A program made the translations under genes and the position numbers. From Defluviitaleaceae bacterium (GTDB taxonomy: Bacteria; Bacillota; Clostridia; Lachnospirales; UBA5962): DNA of 59,979 nucleotides. Position 1 is the first letter of the stretch, and each line of letters opens with the position of its first letter. Where the stretch lies: positions 1 through 59,979 of the forward strand of contig WRGD01000150.1 of NCBI GenBank assembly GCA_009787355.1. The letters are read 5' to 3'. This document shows, one piece after another, positions 45,909 to 53,394 of this stretch. The notes beneath the pieces are model-generated. The model worked only from the letters and a program-made list of their open reading frames with translations. It searched no databases and was not told the DNA's origin.

Positions 45909-45949
45909 GTACAAACAAATTAAATTAAAGTGTTTTGATTTGTTTGTAC
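45909..45949 (+). promoter_or_regulatory. Leader hairpin before yaaR
   Basis: A perfect 12 bp stem, arms GTACAAACAAAT (45909-45920) and 45938-45949, with a 17 nt loop, ending 8 bp before the yaaR ribosome site. There is no T-tract after it, so it is more likely a leader structure or protein site than a terminator. Confidence 0.45.
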
Positions 45950-45966
45950 TCAGAATTGGAGGAAAT

Positions 45967-46407
45967 ATGGATTTAAGAGTTTCTGAAATACTTCTTAAAA
46001 ATATAAGCGAAGTTAATACAGTAAAGAATGCTCCTAAACACGAAGAATTTAGTTTTACATTATCAAAACTAAGTGAAGATGGTTTAAAAGAACGTTTAGA
46101 AAATTTGATAGATGCTATAAGTGCTCAAGGTGAAAGAATAAATAGATATATGGATGTAAGCGATGTAAAACATTACAGAGCTCTTATTTCTAATTTTGTA
46201 AATGAAGTTGTTACTCATTCTCATCACTTTAATCGTGAAAACTTTTTAGATAGACGTGGTCGTCATAGAGTATATGGTATTGTAAGGCTTGTAAATGAAG
46301 AGCTAGACAATTTAGCTACAGAACTTTTAAAAAGTGAAAAAAATGGTTTAAATATTTTAGAAAAAACTGGACAAATACAAGGTCTTTTATTAGATTTGAT
46401 AGCATAA
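45967..46407 (+). CDS. yaaR: YaaR family protein (DUF327)
   Basis: A 146-residue helical protein of unknown function, with the DUF327 pattern SFTLSKLSEDGLKERLENLI, DVKHYRALISNFVNEVV and DRRGRHRVYGIVRLVNEELD. A longer frame opens at 45877 but runs through the repeat and hairpin; the ATG at 45967 follows TTGGAGG and gives the usual length. Its stop overlaps the holB ATG by one base (TAATG). Confidence 0.93.
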   Translation: MDLRVSEILLKNISEVNTVKNAPKHEEFSFTLSKLSEDGLKERLENLIDAISAQGERINRYMDVSDVKHYRALISNFVNEVVTHSHHFNRENFLDRRGRHRVYGIVRLVNEELDNLATELLKSEKNGLNILEKTGQIQGLLLDLIA

Positions 46408-47387
46408 TGTATTCCTTTTCAGATATTTTTGGAAATAAACAACTTATAGAAAATTTAAAAAAATCTTTACAAAATTCTACTTTATCTCATGCATATCTAT
46501 TTTTAGGACCATCTGGAATAGGTAAAACACTGTTATCTTATACTTTTGCAAAATCTATACTCTGTGAAGAAGAATATCCTCCTTGTGGAATATGTTCTTC
46601 TTGCAGAGTTTTTGACAATTATAACAATCCGGATTTTATTAAAATTTCTACATATAGTAAAACAATAGGTGTAGAAATAATAAGAGATGTTATAAAAGAT
46701 ATAATTATACCACCAAATGGAAATAAAAAAATATTGTTAATAGACAATGTTGATATTATGACAGTAGCAGCTCAAAATTCACTTTTAAAAACATTAGAAG
46801 AACCACCAAAATATTTAATAATAATGTTACTTGGTATATCAAAAAATAATTTGCTTGTAACTCTTTTATCTAGATGTACTATAATAAATATGCTCCCTTT
46901 ACCTGATGAAGATGTTATGCTATATGCGAAAAAAAACAATATACATGAAAATCGGTTTTATATAAATTATGCAGCTGGAAATATAGGTACTTTAATTAAA
47001 ATTTCATCAGACGAAGATTTTAAAAATTTAAGAAATTTTACTATAGATTTTTTGTTAAATTTAGAAAATGCGTCTTTAGATTCAGTTTTTGATTTATTTA
47101 AAAATTTAGAGGAAAGAAGAGATAAAATAAATGAAATTTTAAGTATTATGCAAATTTTTTTTAGAGATTGTCTTATTTTAATTTCTAGTAATTTTAAAAA
47201 TGATGCACACGATTATATAATACAATACGACAATATAAATATAATTTCATCTTATGCTAGAAATTTAACTATAGAACAAATAATAAAAAGAAATGATGCT
47301 ATAAATTTTACAATAGATGTACTTTCTAAAAATGCAAATTTTCAAATGGCAATAGAAGTAATGCTTATTAGGATAAGGCAAAGTTAG
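46407..47387 (+). CDS. holB: DNA polymerase III delta-prime subunit
   Basis: Clamp-loader subunit of 326 residues. The AAA+ domain has a P-loop GPSGIGKTLL, a four-cysteine zinc module (CEEEYPPCGICSSC), and NSLLKTLEEPP with the sensor regions downstream. Coupled to yaaR and ricT. Confidence 0.94.
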   Translation: MYSFSDIFGNKQLIENLKKSLQNSTLSHAYLFLGPSGIGKTLLSYTFAKSILCEEEYPPCGICSSCRVFDNYNNPDFIKISTYSKTIGVEIIRDVIKDIIIPPNGNKKILLIDNVDIMTVAAQNSLLKTLEEPPKYLIIMLLGISKNNLLVTLLSRCTIINMLPLPDEDVMLYAKKNNIHENRFYINYAAGNIGTLIKISSDEDFKNLRNFTIDFLLNLENASLDSVFDLFKNLEERRDKINEILSIMQIFFRDCLILISSNFKNDAHDYIIQYDNINIISSYARNLTIEQIIKRNDAINFTIDVLSKNANFQMAIEVMLIRIRQS

Positions 47388-47395
47388 AGGTTTTC

Positions 47396-48220
47396 ATGAG
47401 CAGATATGTTGGTGTAAGATTCAAAAAAGCAGGTAAAATATCAATTTTCTCATATAGTGATTTAAAACTAAAAAGAGGAGAAAGTGTAATAACTGAAAAT
47501 ATAAATGGTCTTAAATATGGAAAAGTTGAAATAGAAAATCCAGAAACAGATTTAGATTTTTCTGAGATTTGTGAAAATAAAATTATTCGAATTGCAACAG
47601 AAAATGACAAAATACAAAATTTAAAAAACAAGAAAAAAGAAGAACAAGCATATTTTATTTTTTTGGACAAAATAAAATATCATAAGCTAGATATAAAATT
47701 AATAGAAGTAGAAATTACTTTCGACAATAGTAAAATTACTTTTTATTTTAAATCGGAAAACAGGATTGATTTCAGAGAGCTAGTAAAGGAGCTTGCTGCT
47801 ATTTTTAAAATTCGTATAGAACTTAGGCAAGTAGGATTTAGAGATGAGACAAAATTTATAAATTCTATTGGTATGTGTGGTCGTTCTCTATGTTGTTCTA
47901 CTTTTTTAGATAATTTTAGACCTGTTTCTATAAAAATGGCAAAAGAACAAGGATTATTATTAAATCCATCTAGAATATCAGGTATTTGTGGTAGACTTAT
48001 GTGTTGTTTAAAATATGAAGAAAAAACATATGAAGATTTATCGAAAATTTTACCAAAAAAAGGGGATGTTGTAAATACTCCAGATGGTATAGGTATTGTT
48101 TCATCTTTAAATTTATTACAAGGAATTGTTAACGTTAGAATAAGAAGAAAAGACGATACTTTGTGTCGTCAATATTATGACAGTAGTGAAATTTTTGTTA
48201 TAAAAAAAACGAAAATTTGA
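47396..48220 (+). CDS. ricT: PSP1-domain protein RicT (YaaT)
   Basis: A 274-residue protein of the PSP1/RicT family. In Bacillus, RicT works with RicA and RicF as an iron-sulfur complex in RNase Y-dependent mRNA maturation and development. The core motif is GMCGRSLCCSTFLDNF and GICGRLMCCLKYEE; these cysteine pairs are characteristic. It follows holB by 8 bp. Confidence 0.94.
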   Translation: MSRYVGVRFKKAGKISIFSYSDLKLKRGESVITENINGLKYGKVEIENPETDLDFSEICENKIIRIATENDKIQNLKNKKKEEQAYFIFLDKIKYHKLDIKLIEVEITFDNSKITFYFKSENRIDFRELVKELAAIFKIRIELRQVGFRDETKFINSIGMCGRSLCCSTFLDNFRPVSIKMAKEQGLLLNPSRISGICGRLMCCLKYEEKTYEDLSKILPKKGDVVNTPDGIGIVSSLNLLQGIVNVRIRRKDDTLCRQYYDSSEIFVIKKTKI

Positions 48221-48232
48221 ATTTAACAAATT

Positions 48233-48922
48233 ATGATTATGAATAAAAATGAAAGAATAGATGACTTACAAAATGGATATTTCATAATACAAGATAAAAC
48301 TAAATTTTGTTTTGGAGTAGACGCTGTTCTTATTAGCGATTTTGTAGATTTAAAAAAAAATAAAGATGAAAAAATATTAGACTTAGGCACAGGAAATGGT
48401 ATAATACCACTACTTTTATATTCGAGGAAGAAAAATAAAATAACAGGTATTGAAATATCTAAAGAAAATACATTTTTGGCAAAAAGAAATATGTTTTTTA
48501 ATAATATTTCAAACGATATTTGTATTATAAATGGTGATATAAAAAATGTTAAAGAAATTTTTAAAGGAAAAAAATTCGATATAGTAGTTTCCAATCCTCC
48601 ATATATGAATAGTGGTGGTGGAATTTTAAATGAAGATTTGGATATAGCAGCTGCAAGACATGAAGTTTTTTGCAATTTTGAAAATATAGTAGAAGCAGCT
48701 TCTTATGTTTTAAATCATGGTGGGAGTTTTTATTTTATACACAGACCAAATAGACTTACAGAAATAATAGTAACATTAAAAAAATATAATTTAGAACCAA
48801 AAAAAATAAAATTTGTACATTCTTACATAGATACAGAAGCAACGATGGTTCTTGTATCTTGCAAAAAATATGGAAAAGAAATGTGTAAAATTTTATCACC
48901 AAAAATAATTTATGAGAGGTGA
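48233..48922 (+). CDS. tRNA1(Val) (adenine-37 N6)-methyltransferase-like protein
   Basis: Class I SAM methylase of 229 residues of the TrmN6/YabB group. DLGTGNGIIPLLL binds SAM and VSNPPYMNSG is the N6-adenine catalytic motif. It begins with the family pattern ERIDDLQNGYFIIQDKTKF. ATG at 48233 or 48239 is possible; no strong ribosome site helps decide. The place after ricT matches yabB in Bacillus. Confidence 0.9.
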   Translation: MIMNKNERIDDLQNGYFIIQDKTKFCFGVDAVLISDFVDLKKNKDEKILDLGTGNGIIPLLLYSRKKNKITGIEISKENTFLAKRNMFFNNISNDICIINGDIKNVKEIFKGKKFDIVVSNPPYMNSGGGILNEDLDIAAARHEVFCNFENIVEAASYVLNHGGSFYFIHRPNRLTEIIVTLKKYNLEPKKIKFVHSYIDTEATMVLVSCKKYGKEMCKILSPKIIYER

Positions 48923-48924
48923 TT

Positions 48925-50022
48925 ATGAAAATTAGATTTATTTTACTAACTTTTTTATTAATATTTATAGGTACTAAAAATATCTTAGCTTCAAATTCTA
49001 TAGATGGTTTTACTCTTACTCTTACACAAGCTACAAATCGTGCAATACAAACAAATGCAGATATGAATACTATGAGAGAAAATTTAAATTCTGTTACAAA
49101 TAGAAGAAACAATATGATGTCTAGTTCTATGTTTTTCAATAGTCTTTCAGAAGTTTTAGATTCTCAAATTGCTTTAATGAATTTGACAAATGAAAGAAAT
49201 TCCATTACACAAAATATGGATTCCTTACGAGATACACTTGGTTTTTTAGTTGCAAGTTACTTTTCGGATATAGTTATTGCTACTAATGAGCTTACCATTT
49301 ACGACCAAAATATATTATTTATAGAAAGAGAAATAAATGTTTTAAGAAATATGTTAAATGTGGGTATGGCAAGTAGAATAGAATACGATATGGCTAATCT
49401 AAATCTAAATTCTATTAGACATAATCGAACTACACTTGTAAACGAAATTAATGAGGCTCATATTAATTTAAATAGGCTTATAGGAACTCCTACAGATAGA
49501 GTTCATAATCTTATTTTTGACATTCCTTTTGAAAAATTAAATGTAGTAAATTTTACAGGTCATTTGAACCATCAAACTAGAAATCATTTTACTGTATTAC
49601 AAGCAGAGGCAGCTGAAAATATTCATCGTTTTAGGTTAAATAATTATGTAACTCCTATAGATCAAGTAACAGGTCTTGCTATACCTGGAGCTGTAACAAG
49701 CACAGAACTTATTGCTACGCTTAATCAGGCATCTAGAGAAGTTATAAATGCAAGAAGAAGAGTTGAAGAACATATAACAGAAACTTACCATAATATCATG
49801 GAACTTGAAAGAGATATAGATAGTTTGTATATTACTTTGGAAGATTTTATAAGGCAATCAGAAATATTAAATGCAAAGTTTGAAGTAGGAGAAATTTTGA
49901 ATATAGATATACAAAAAAATAATTTAGAAATATCAAAAATTCAAAATGACATAGAAACATTAAAAATTAGACATGGTCTATTGGTTATGCAGTTTTTAAA
50001 CCCAAATATATCGGTTATGTGA
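48925..50022 (+). CDS. TolC-like secreted coiled-coil protein
   Basis: A protein of about 365 residues with an N-terminal signal peptide (about 1-21, ending near LASNS). Long helices follow in two similar halves (about 25-185 and 210-365). Features seen in outer-membrane efflux (TolC) proteins are LTLTQATNRAIQTNADM, then GMASRIEYDMANLNLNS in the first half and VGEILNIDIQKNNLEISK in the second. TolC-like proteins are annotated in some monoderm Clostridia, with no known role. It starts behind GAGAGGTG, overlapping the end of the methylase gene; a GTG at 48919 is also possible. Confidence 0.75.
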   Translation: MKIRFILLTFLLIFIGTKNILASNSIDGFTLTLTQATNRAIQTNADMNTMRENLNSVTNRRNNMMSSSMFFNSLSEVLDSQIALMNLTNERNSITQNMDSLRDTLGFLVASYFSDIVIATNELTIYDQNILFIEREINVLRNMLNVGMASRIEYDMANLNLNSIRHNRTTLVNEINEAHINLNRLIGTPTDRVHNLIFDIPFEKLNVVNFTGHLNHQTRNHFTVLQAEAAENIHRFRLNNYVTPIDQVTGLAIPGAVTSTELIATLNQASREVINARRRVEEHITETYHNIMELERDIDSLYITLEDFIRQSEILNAKFEVGEILNIDIQKNNLEISKIQNDIETLKIRHGLLVMQFLNPNISVM

Positions 50023-50027
50023 TAAAT

Positions 50028-50065
50028 ATAGGATAGTTATTTTAACAATAAAATAACTATCCTAT
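50028..50065 (+). terminator. Terminator after the TolC-like gene
   Basis: A perfect 17 bp stem, first arm ATAGGATAGTTATTTTA (50028-50044), loop ACAA, second arm 50049-50065, then ATAATTTT. It closes the tmk cluster. Confidence 0.88.
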
Positions 50066-50117
50066 ATAATTTTAACAAAAAATTGTACATTCATATAGAT
50101 AATCAAGCGACTAAAAC

Positions 50118-50152
50118 ATCAATTTGCTTTACATATCAATTTGCTATATAAT
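50118..50152 (+). promoter_or_regulatory. Promoter of tkt with an 11 bp direct repeat
   Basis: TTGCTT (50124-50129) and TATAAT (50147-50152) are 17 bp apart. ATCAATTTGCT occurs twice, at 50118-50128 and 50135-50145, 17 bp apart, overlapping the -35 box and the spacer. A regulator could bind the two copies. The leader to the tkt ATG is about 140 bp. Confidence 0.45.
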
Positions 50153-50295
50153 CTAAGAGTACAAGAGTGGTTAGCTTTTAAACTTTTAAACAAACATACA
50201 TAATTTACGGTAAATGTTTTAATTGCTTAATTTCACTAAAAAATTTTTTTAATATTTTAAAAAATAAAAACACAAAATATAATTTTGGAGGATAT

Positions 50296-52269
50296 ATGAA
50301 AATAGAACAAAAAGTCATAAACACTATTAGGCTTTTGTCTGCAGATATAATAGAAAATTCGAAATCTGGACACCCTGGGCTACCACTTGGATTTGCACCT
50401 GCTGCATTTACTCTTTGGTCTAAACATATAAGACAGAACCCGCAAAATCCGAATTGGATAGGTCGTGATAGATTTGTGCTTTCAGCTGGGCATGGTTCAT
50501 CTTTATTGTATTCTTTGCTTCATTTGTGGAATTACAATTTATCTATGGAAGATTTAAAAAAATTCAGAAAAATAGGTAGTAAAACTCCGGGACATCCAGA
50601 ATACGGTCATACACAAGGTATAGAAGTTACAACCGGACCACTAGGTCAAGGTATTGCAAATGCTGTTGGTATGGCAATTAGTGAAGCTCATTTATCTTCT
50701 ATTTTTAATAAAGATGATTTTGACATAATAAACAATTTTACCTACGTTGTTTGTGGTGATGGTTGTTTACAAGAAGGTGTTTCTGCTGAGGCTGTATCTT
50801 TGGCAGGTAATCTAAAACTTGGTAAACTAATACTTTTATACGATTCCAATAATATTACAATAGAAGGTGATACAAAAATTACTTTTACCGAAAATGTTTT
50901 GGATAGATTTAAAGCATATGGTTGGCATACTCAATTTGTAAAAGATGGAAATAATATAAATGATATAGATGAAGCTATACAAAATGCAAAAAATGAAAAA
51001 GATATGCCATCTATAATAGAAATAAAAACAAAAATCGGATATGGTTCACCGAATGCTGGTAGTTCCAAAGTACATGGGGAACCTCTGGGAGCTGATGGTA
51101 TACTACAAACAAAAAAATATTTTGAATTTGATACAGAAAAGCATTTCCATGTAGATGAAGACGTAAAAGAATATTTGAAAAATATAATAAATAAATTAAA
51201 AGAATGTGAAGAAGAGCATAATGCTCTAATTTCGGTATACAAAGAAAAATATCCATCAGATTATGAAAATTTGAAAAAATATATTGCTAAAGAGATACCC
51301 AATTTAGATAAAGAAGATTTTTGGAATTATACAGAATCTTTAGCAACAAGACAATCTTCTGAAATCGTATTAAATAAAATTGCAGATATATTACCAAATC
51401 TTGTTGGTGGTTCTGCTGACCTTTCTCCATCTACAAAAACTATAATGAAGAAACGTGAGAGTTTTAGTAGCGAAAATTATAAAGGTTCTAATTTTCATTT
51501 TGGTGTTCGAGAACACGCAATGAGTGCTATAGCTAATGGTATGTATTTATATGGTGGAGTTATACCTTATGTTTCTGGTTTTTTTGTTTTTAGTGATTAC
51601 CAAAAAGCAGCTATTAGACTTTCTGCTATTATGGGGTTACCTATAATAAATATCTTTACACATGATTCTATAGGAGTCGGAGAAGATGGACCAACTCATC
51701 AACCAATAGAACAATTAGCATCTCTTAGAAGTATACCAAATTTTACAGTTATACGTCCTTGTGATACTAAAGAAGTTGCAGCGGCATGGCTATCTGCTTT
51801 AAATTCTAAAAATCCAACTGCTATTATTTTAACTAGGCAAAAAACCACTTTACTAAAAGAAACAGGAAAAGAAGCATTAAAAGGTGCTTATATACTTCGT
51901 GATTTTGAAGAGCCAAATATAATACTTATAGCAACAGGTTCTGAAGTAGAACTTATATATAAAGCATTCGATATTCTTGTGGAAAAAGGACAAAAACCAA
52001 GAGTTGTTAGTATGCCATCTTTTGAATTGTTTGAAATTCAATCAAACGAATATAAAGAAAATATATTTCCAAAGAATATAAGAGCTAGATTAGCTGTGGA
52101 AGCTGGTACTTCTTATGGTTGGGGTAAATATATTGGTCTTGATGGAGATATAATTTCTATAGAGAGTTTTGGAGATTCTGGTGAAGCTTCTTCTGTTTTT
52201 AAAAAATTCGGTTTTACAGTAGAAAATGTTGTAGACAGAGCATTAAAAGTTATAGAAAATAATAAATAA
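50296..52269 (+). CDS. tkt: Transketolase
   Basis: Thiamine-diphosphate enzyme of 657 residues that moves two-carbon units in the pentose phosphate pathway. Motifs: SGHPGLPLGFAPAA, the ThDP-binding GDGCLQEGVSAEA with NN downstream, GEDGPTHQPIEQLASLR in the pyrimidine domain, and the C-terminal transketolase domain. A single-gene unit with its own promoter and terminator. With rpe it would process xylose made by xylan breakdown. Confidence 0.97.
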   Translation: MKIEQKVINTIRLLSADIIENSKSGHPGLPLGFAPAAFTLWSKHIRQNPQNPNWIGRDRFVLSAGHGSSLLYSLLHLWNYNLSMEDLKKFRKIGSKTPGHPEYGHTQGIEVTTGPLGQGIANAVGMAISEAHLSSIFNKDDFDIINNFTYVVCGDGCLQEGVSAEAVSLAGNLKLGKLILLYDSNNITIEGDTKITFTENVLDRFKAYGWHTQFVKDGNNINDIDEAIQNAKNEKDMPSIIEIKTKIGYGSPNAGSSKVHGEPLGADGILQTKKYFEFDTEKHFHVDEDVKEYLKNIINKLKECEEEHNALISVYKEKYPSDYENLKKYIAKEIPNLDKEDFWNYTESLATRQSSEIVLNKIADILPNLVGGSADLSPSTKTIMKKRESFSSENYKGSNFHFGVREHAMSAIANGMYLYGGVIPYVSGFFVFSDYQKAAIRLSAIMGLPIINIFTHDSIGVGEDGPTHQPIEQLASLRSIPNFTVIRPCDTKEVAAAWLSALNSKNPTAIILTRQKTTLLKETGKEALKGAYILRDFEEPNIILIATGSEVELIYKAFDILVEKGQKPRVVSMPSFELFEIQSNEYKENIFPKNIRARLAVEAGTSYGWGKYIGLDGDIISIESFGDSGEASSVFKKFGFTVENVVDRALKVIENNK

Positions 52270-52409
52270 TATTTAAACAAAATTGACAATATTTACTGGT
52301 TGTATTTTATTTAAATAAAGTGTATAGTTTAATCCTACCTATTAATAAAAAAGTAAATTCTTCTTTTGTTGATTTAGTCTTCCATGGTTTTTTTACCTCC
52401 GACTAAATT

Positions 52410-52444
52410 AAATCCCCTTTCTTAATATTTCAGAAAGGGGATTT
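52410..52444. terminator. Bidirectional terminator between tkt and hemH
   Basis: A perfect 13 bp stem, arms AAATCCCCTTTCT (52410-52422) and AGAAAGGGGATTT (52432-52444), with T-rich flanks. It sits 5 bp from the hemH stop. A weaker ATTTAGTC/GACTAAAT stem lies at 52372-52408. Confidence 0.9.
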
Positions 52445-52449
52445 TGCTT

Positions 52450-53394
52450 TTAATTATTTTTCACAATATCGGCTATAATATTTGCAATTTCTATATCATT
52501 ATTAAAAGCTGGCAGGTATGTAAATTCACTACCTCCTGCTTCTAAAAAATACTCTCTATTTTCTACATCTAACTCTATTAAAGTTTCGAGACAATCACTA
52601 ACAAAACCAGGAGCTACAACTAATAATTTTTTAATTCCTTTGGTTGGCAATTCTTTTATTGTTATATCTGTTTGTGGTTTCATCCACGGGTCTTTTCCAA
52701 ATATGGATTGATATGCTGTAAAAAAAGGTTTATCAATACCATTCATAATTAAATGCGTTGTTTCTTCACATTCTTTTGGATATGGGTCTCCATTATCTGC
52801 ATATTCCTGTGGTATATTGTGATAGCTAAACAATATTGCATCTACATCTTTTTTTGCAATCTGATTTTTTATTTTTTTGTTGTAATACGATACATAAAGG
52901 GGATGTTTATAGAAACGGGAAATGAATCGTATATCTATTATTTTTTCTGTTTTTGTAAAAACTCCTGAAACATCGTCGTATATAGAACCAACAGTAGTTC
53001 CACTATACTGTGGGTAAAGAGGAACTACTGTTAAACTTTCTATACCAAGTTTTAAAAGCTGTTCTATTGTTTCGGCAACACGGGGATGACTGTAACTCAT
53101 TGCAAAAGCTACTGTATATTCATCTCCCAAGATATCAGCTAAATTTTTTCTTTGTGCTTGAGTATATACACGAAGTGGTGAACCTTCCGAAGTCCAAATT
53201 TTTTCGTACTCTTTTGCTACCTTTGGTGGGCGTTTTTTTAGGATAATACCATTTAATATTGGTTTCCATACAATATCTGGCTTGTTTATTACTCGTTTAT
53301 CTGATAAAAAAACACTAAGATATTCTTTTACTTTTTCTGAAGTTGGAGCATCTGGTGTTCCAAGGTTTACTATTAATACTGCTTTTCTTTTCAA
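52450..53394 (-). CDS. hemH: Ferrochelatase
   Basis: Inserts iron into protoporphyrin IX or coproporphyrin III. The 314 residues begin VLIVNLGTPDAPTSEKVKEY, and the catalytic His is in FSYHNIPQEYADNGDPYP with CEETTHLI after it. VAFAMSYSHPRVAETI and VVPLYPQYSGTT are also typical. It starts with TTG, overlapping the topA stop by 4 bp, with AAAGG upstream in topA, so translation is coupled. No other haem-synthesis gene is in the window. Confidence 0.92.
   Translation of the reverse strand: MKRKAVLIVNLGTPDAPTSEKVKEYLSVFLSDKRVINKPDIVWKPILNGIILKKRPPKVAKEYEKIWTSEGSPLRVYTQAQRKNLADILGDEYTVAFAMSYSHPRVAETIEQLLKLGIESLTVVPLYPQYSGTTVGSIYDDVSGVFTKTEKIIDIRFISRFYKHPLYVSYYNKKIKNQIAKKDVDAILFSYHNIPQEYADNGDPYPKECEETTHLIMNGIDKPFFTAYQSIFGKDPWMKPQTDITIKELPTKGIKKLLVVAPGFVSDCLETLIELDVENREYFLEAGGSEFTYLPAFNNDIEIANIIADIVKNN

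Noticed and set aside
45877-45966. N-terminal extension of YaaR
   Set aside because: It reads through the 28 bp repeat and a hairpin, while the ATG at 45967 has a strong ribosome site and gives the standard length.
52374-52400. GGAGGT followed by a three-codon frame (ATG GAA GAC TAA) on the minus strand
   Set aside because: Strong ribosome-site match, but three codons in a stem-loop region with no gene after it. Probably chance or a residue of an old gene start.
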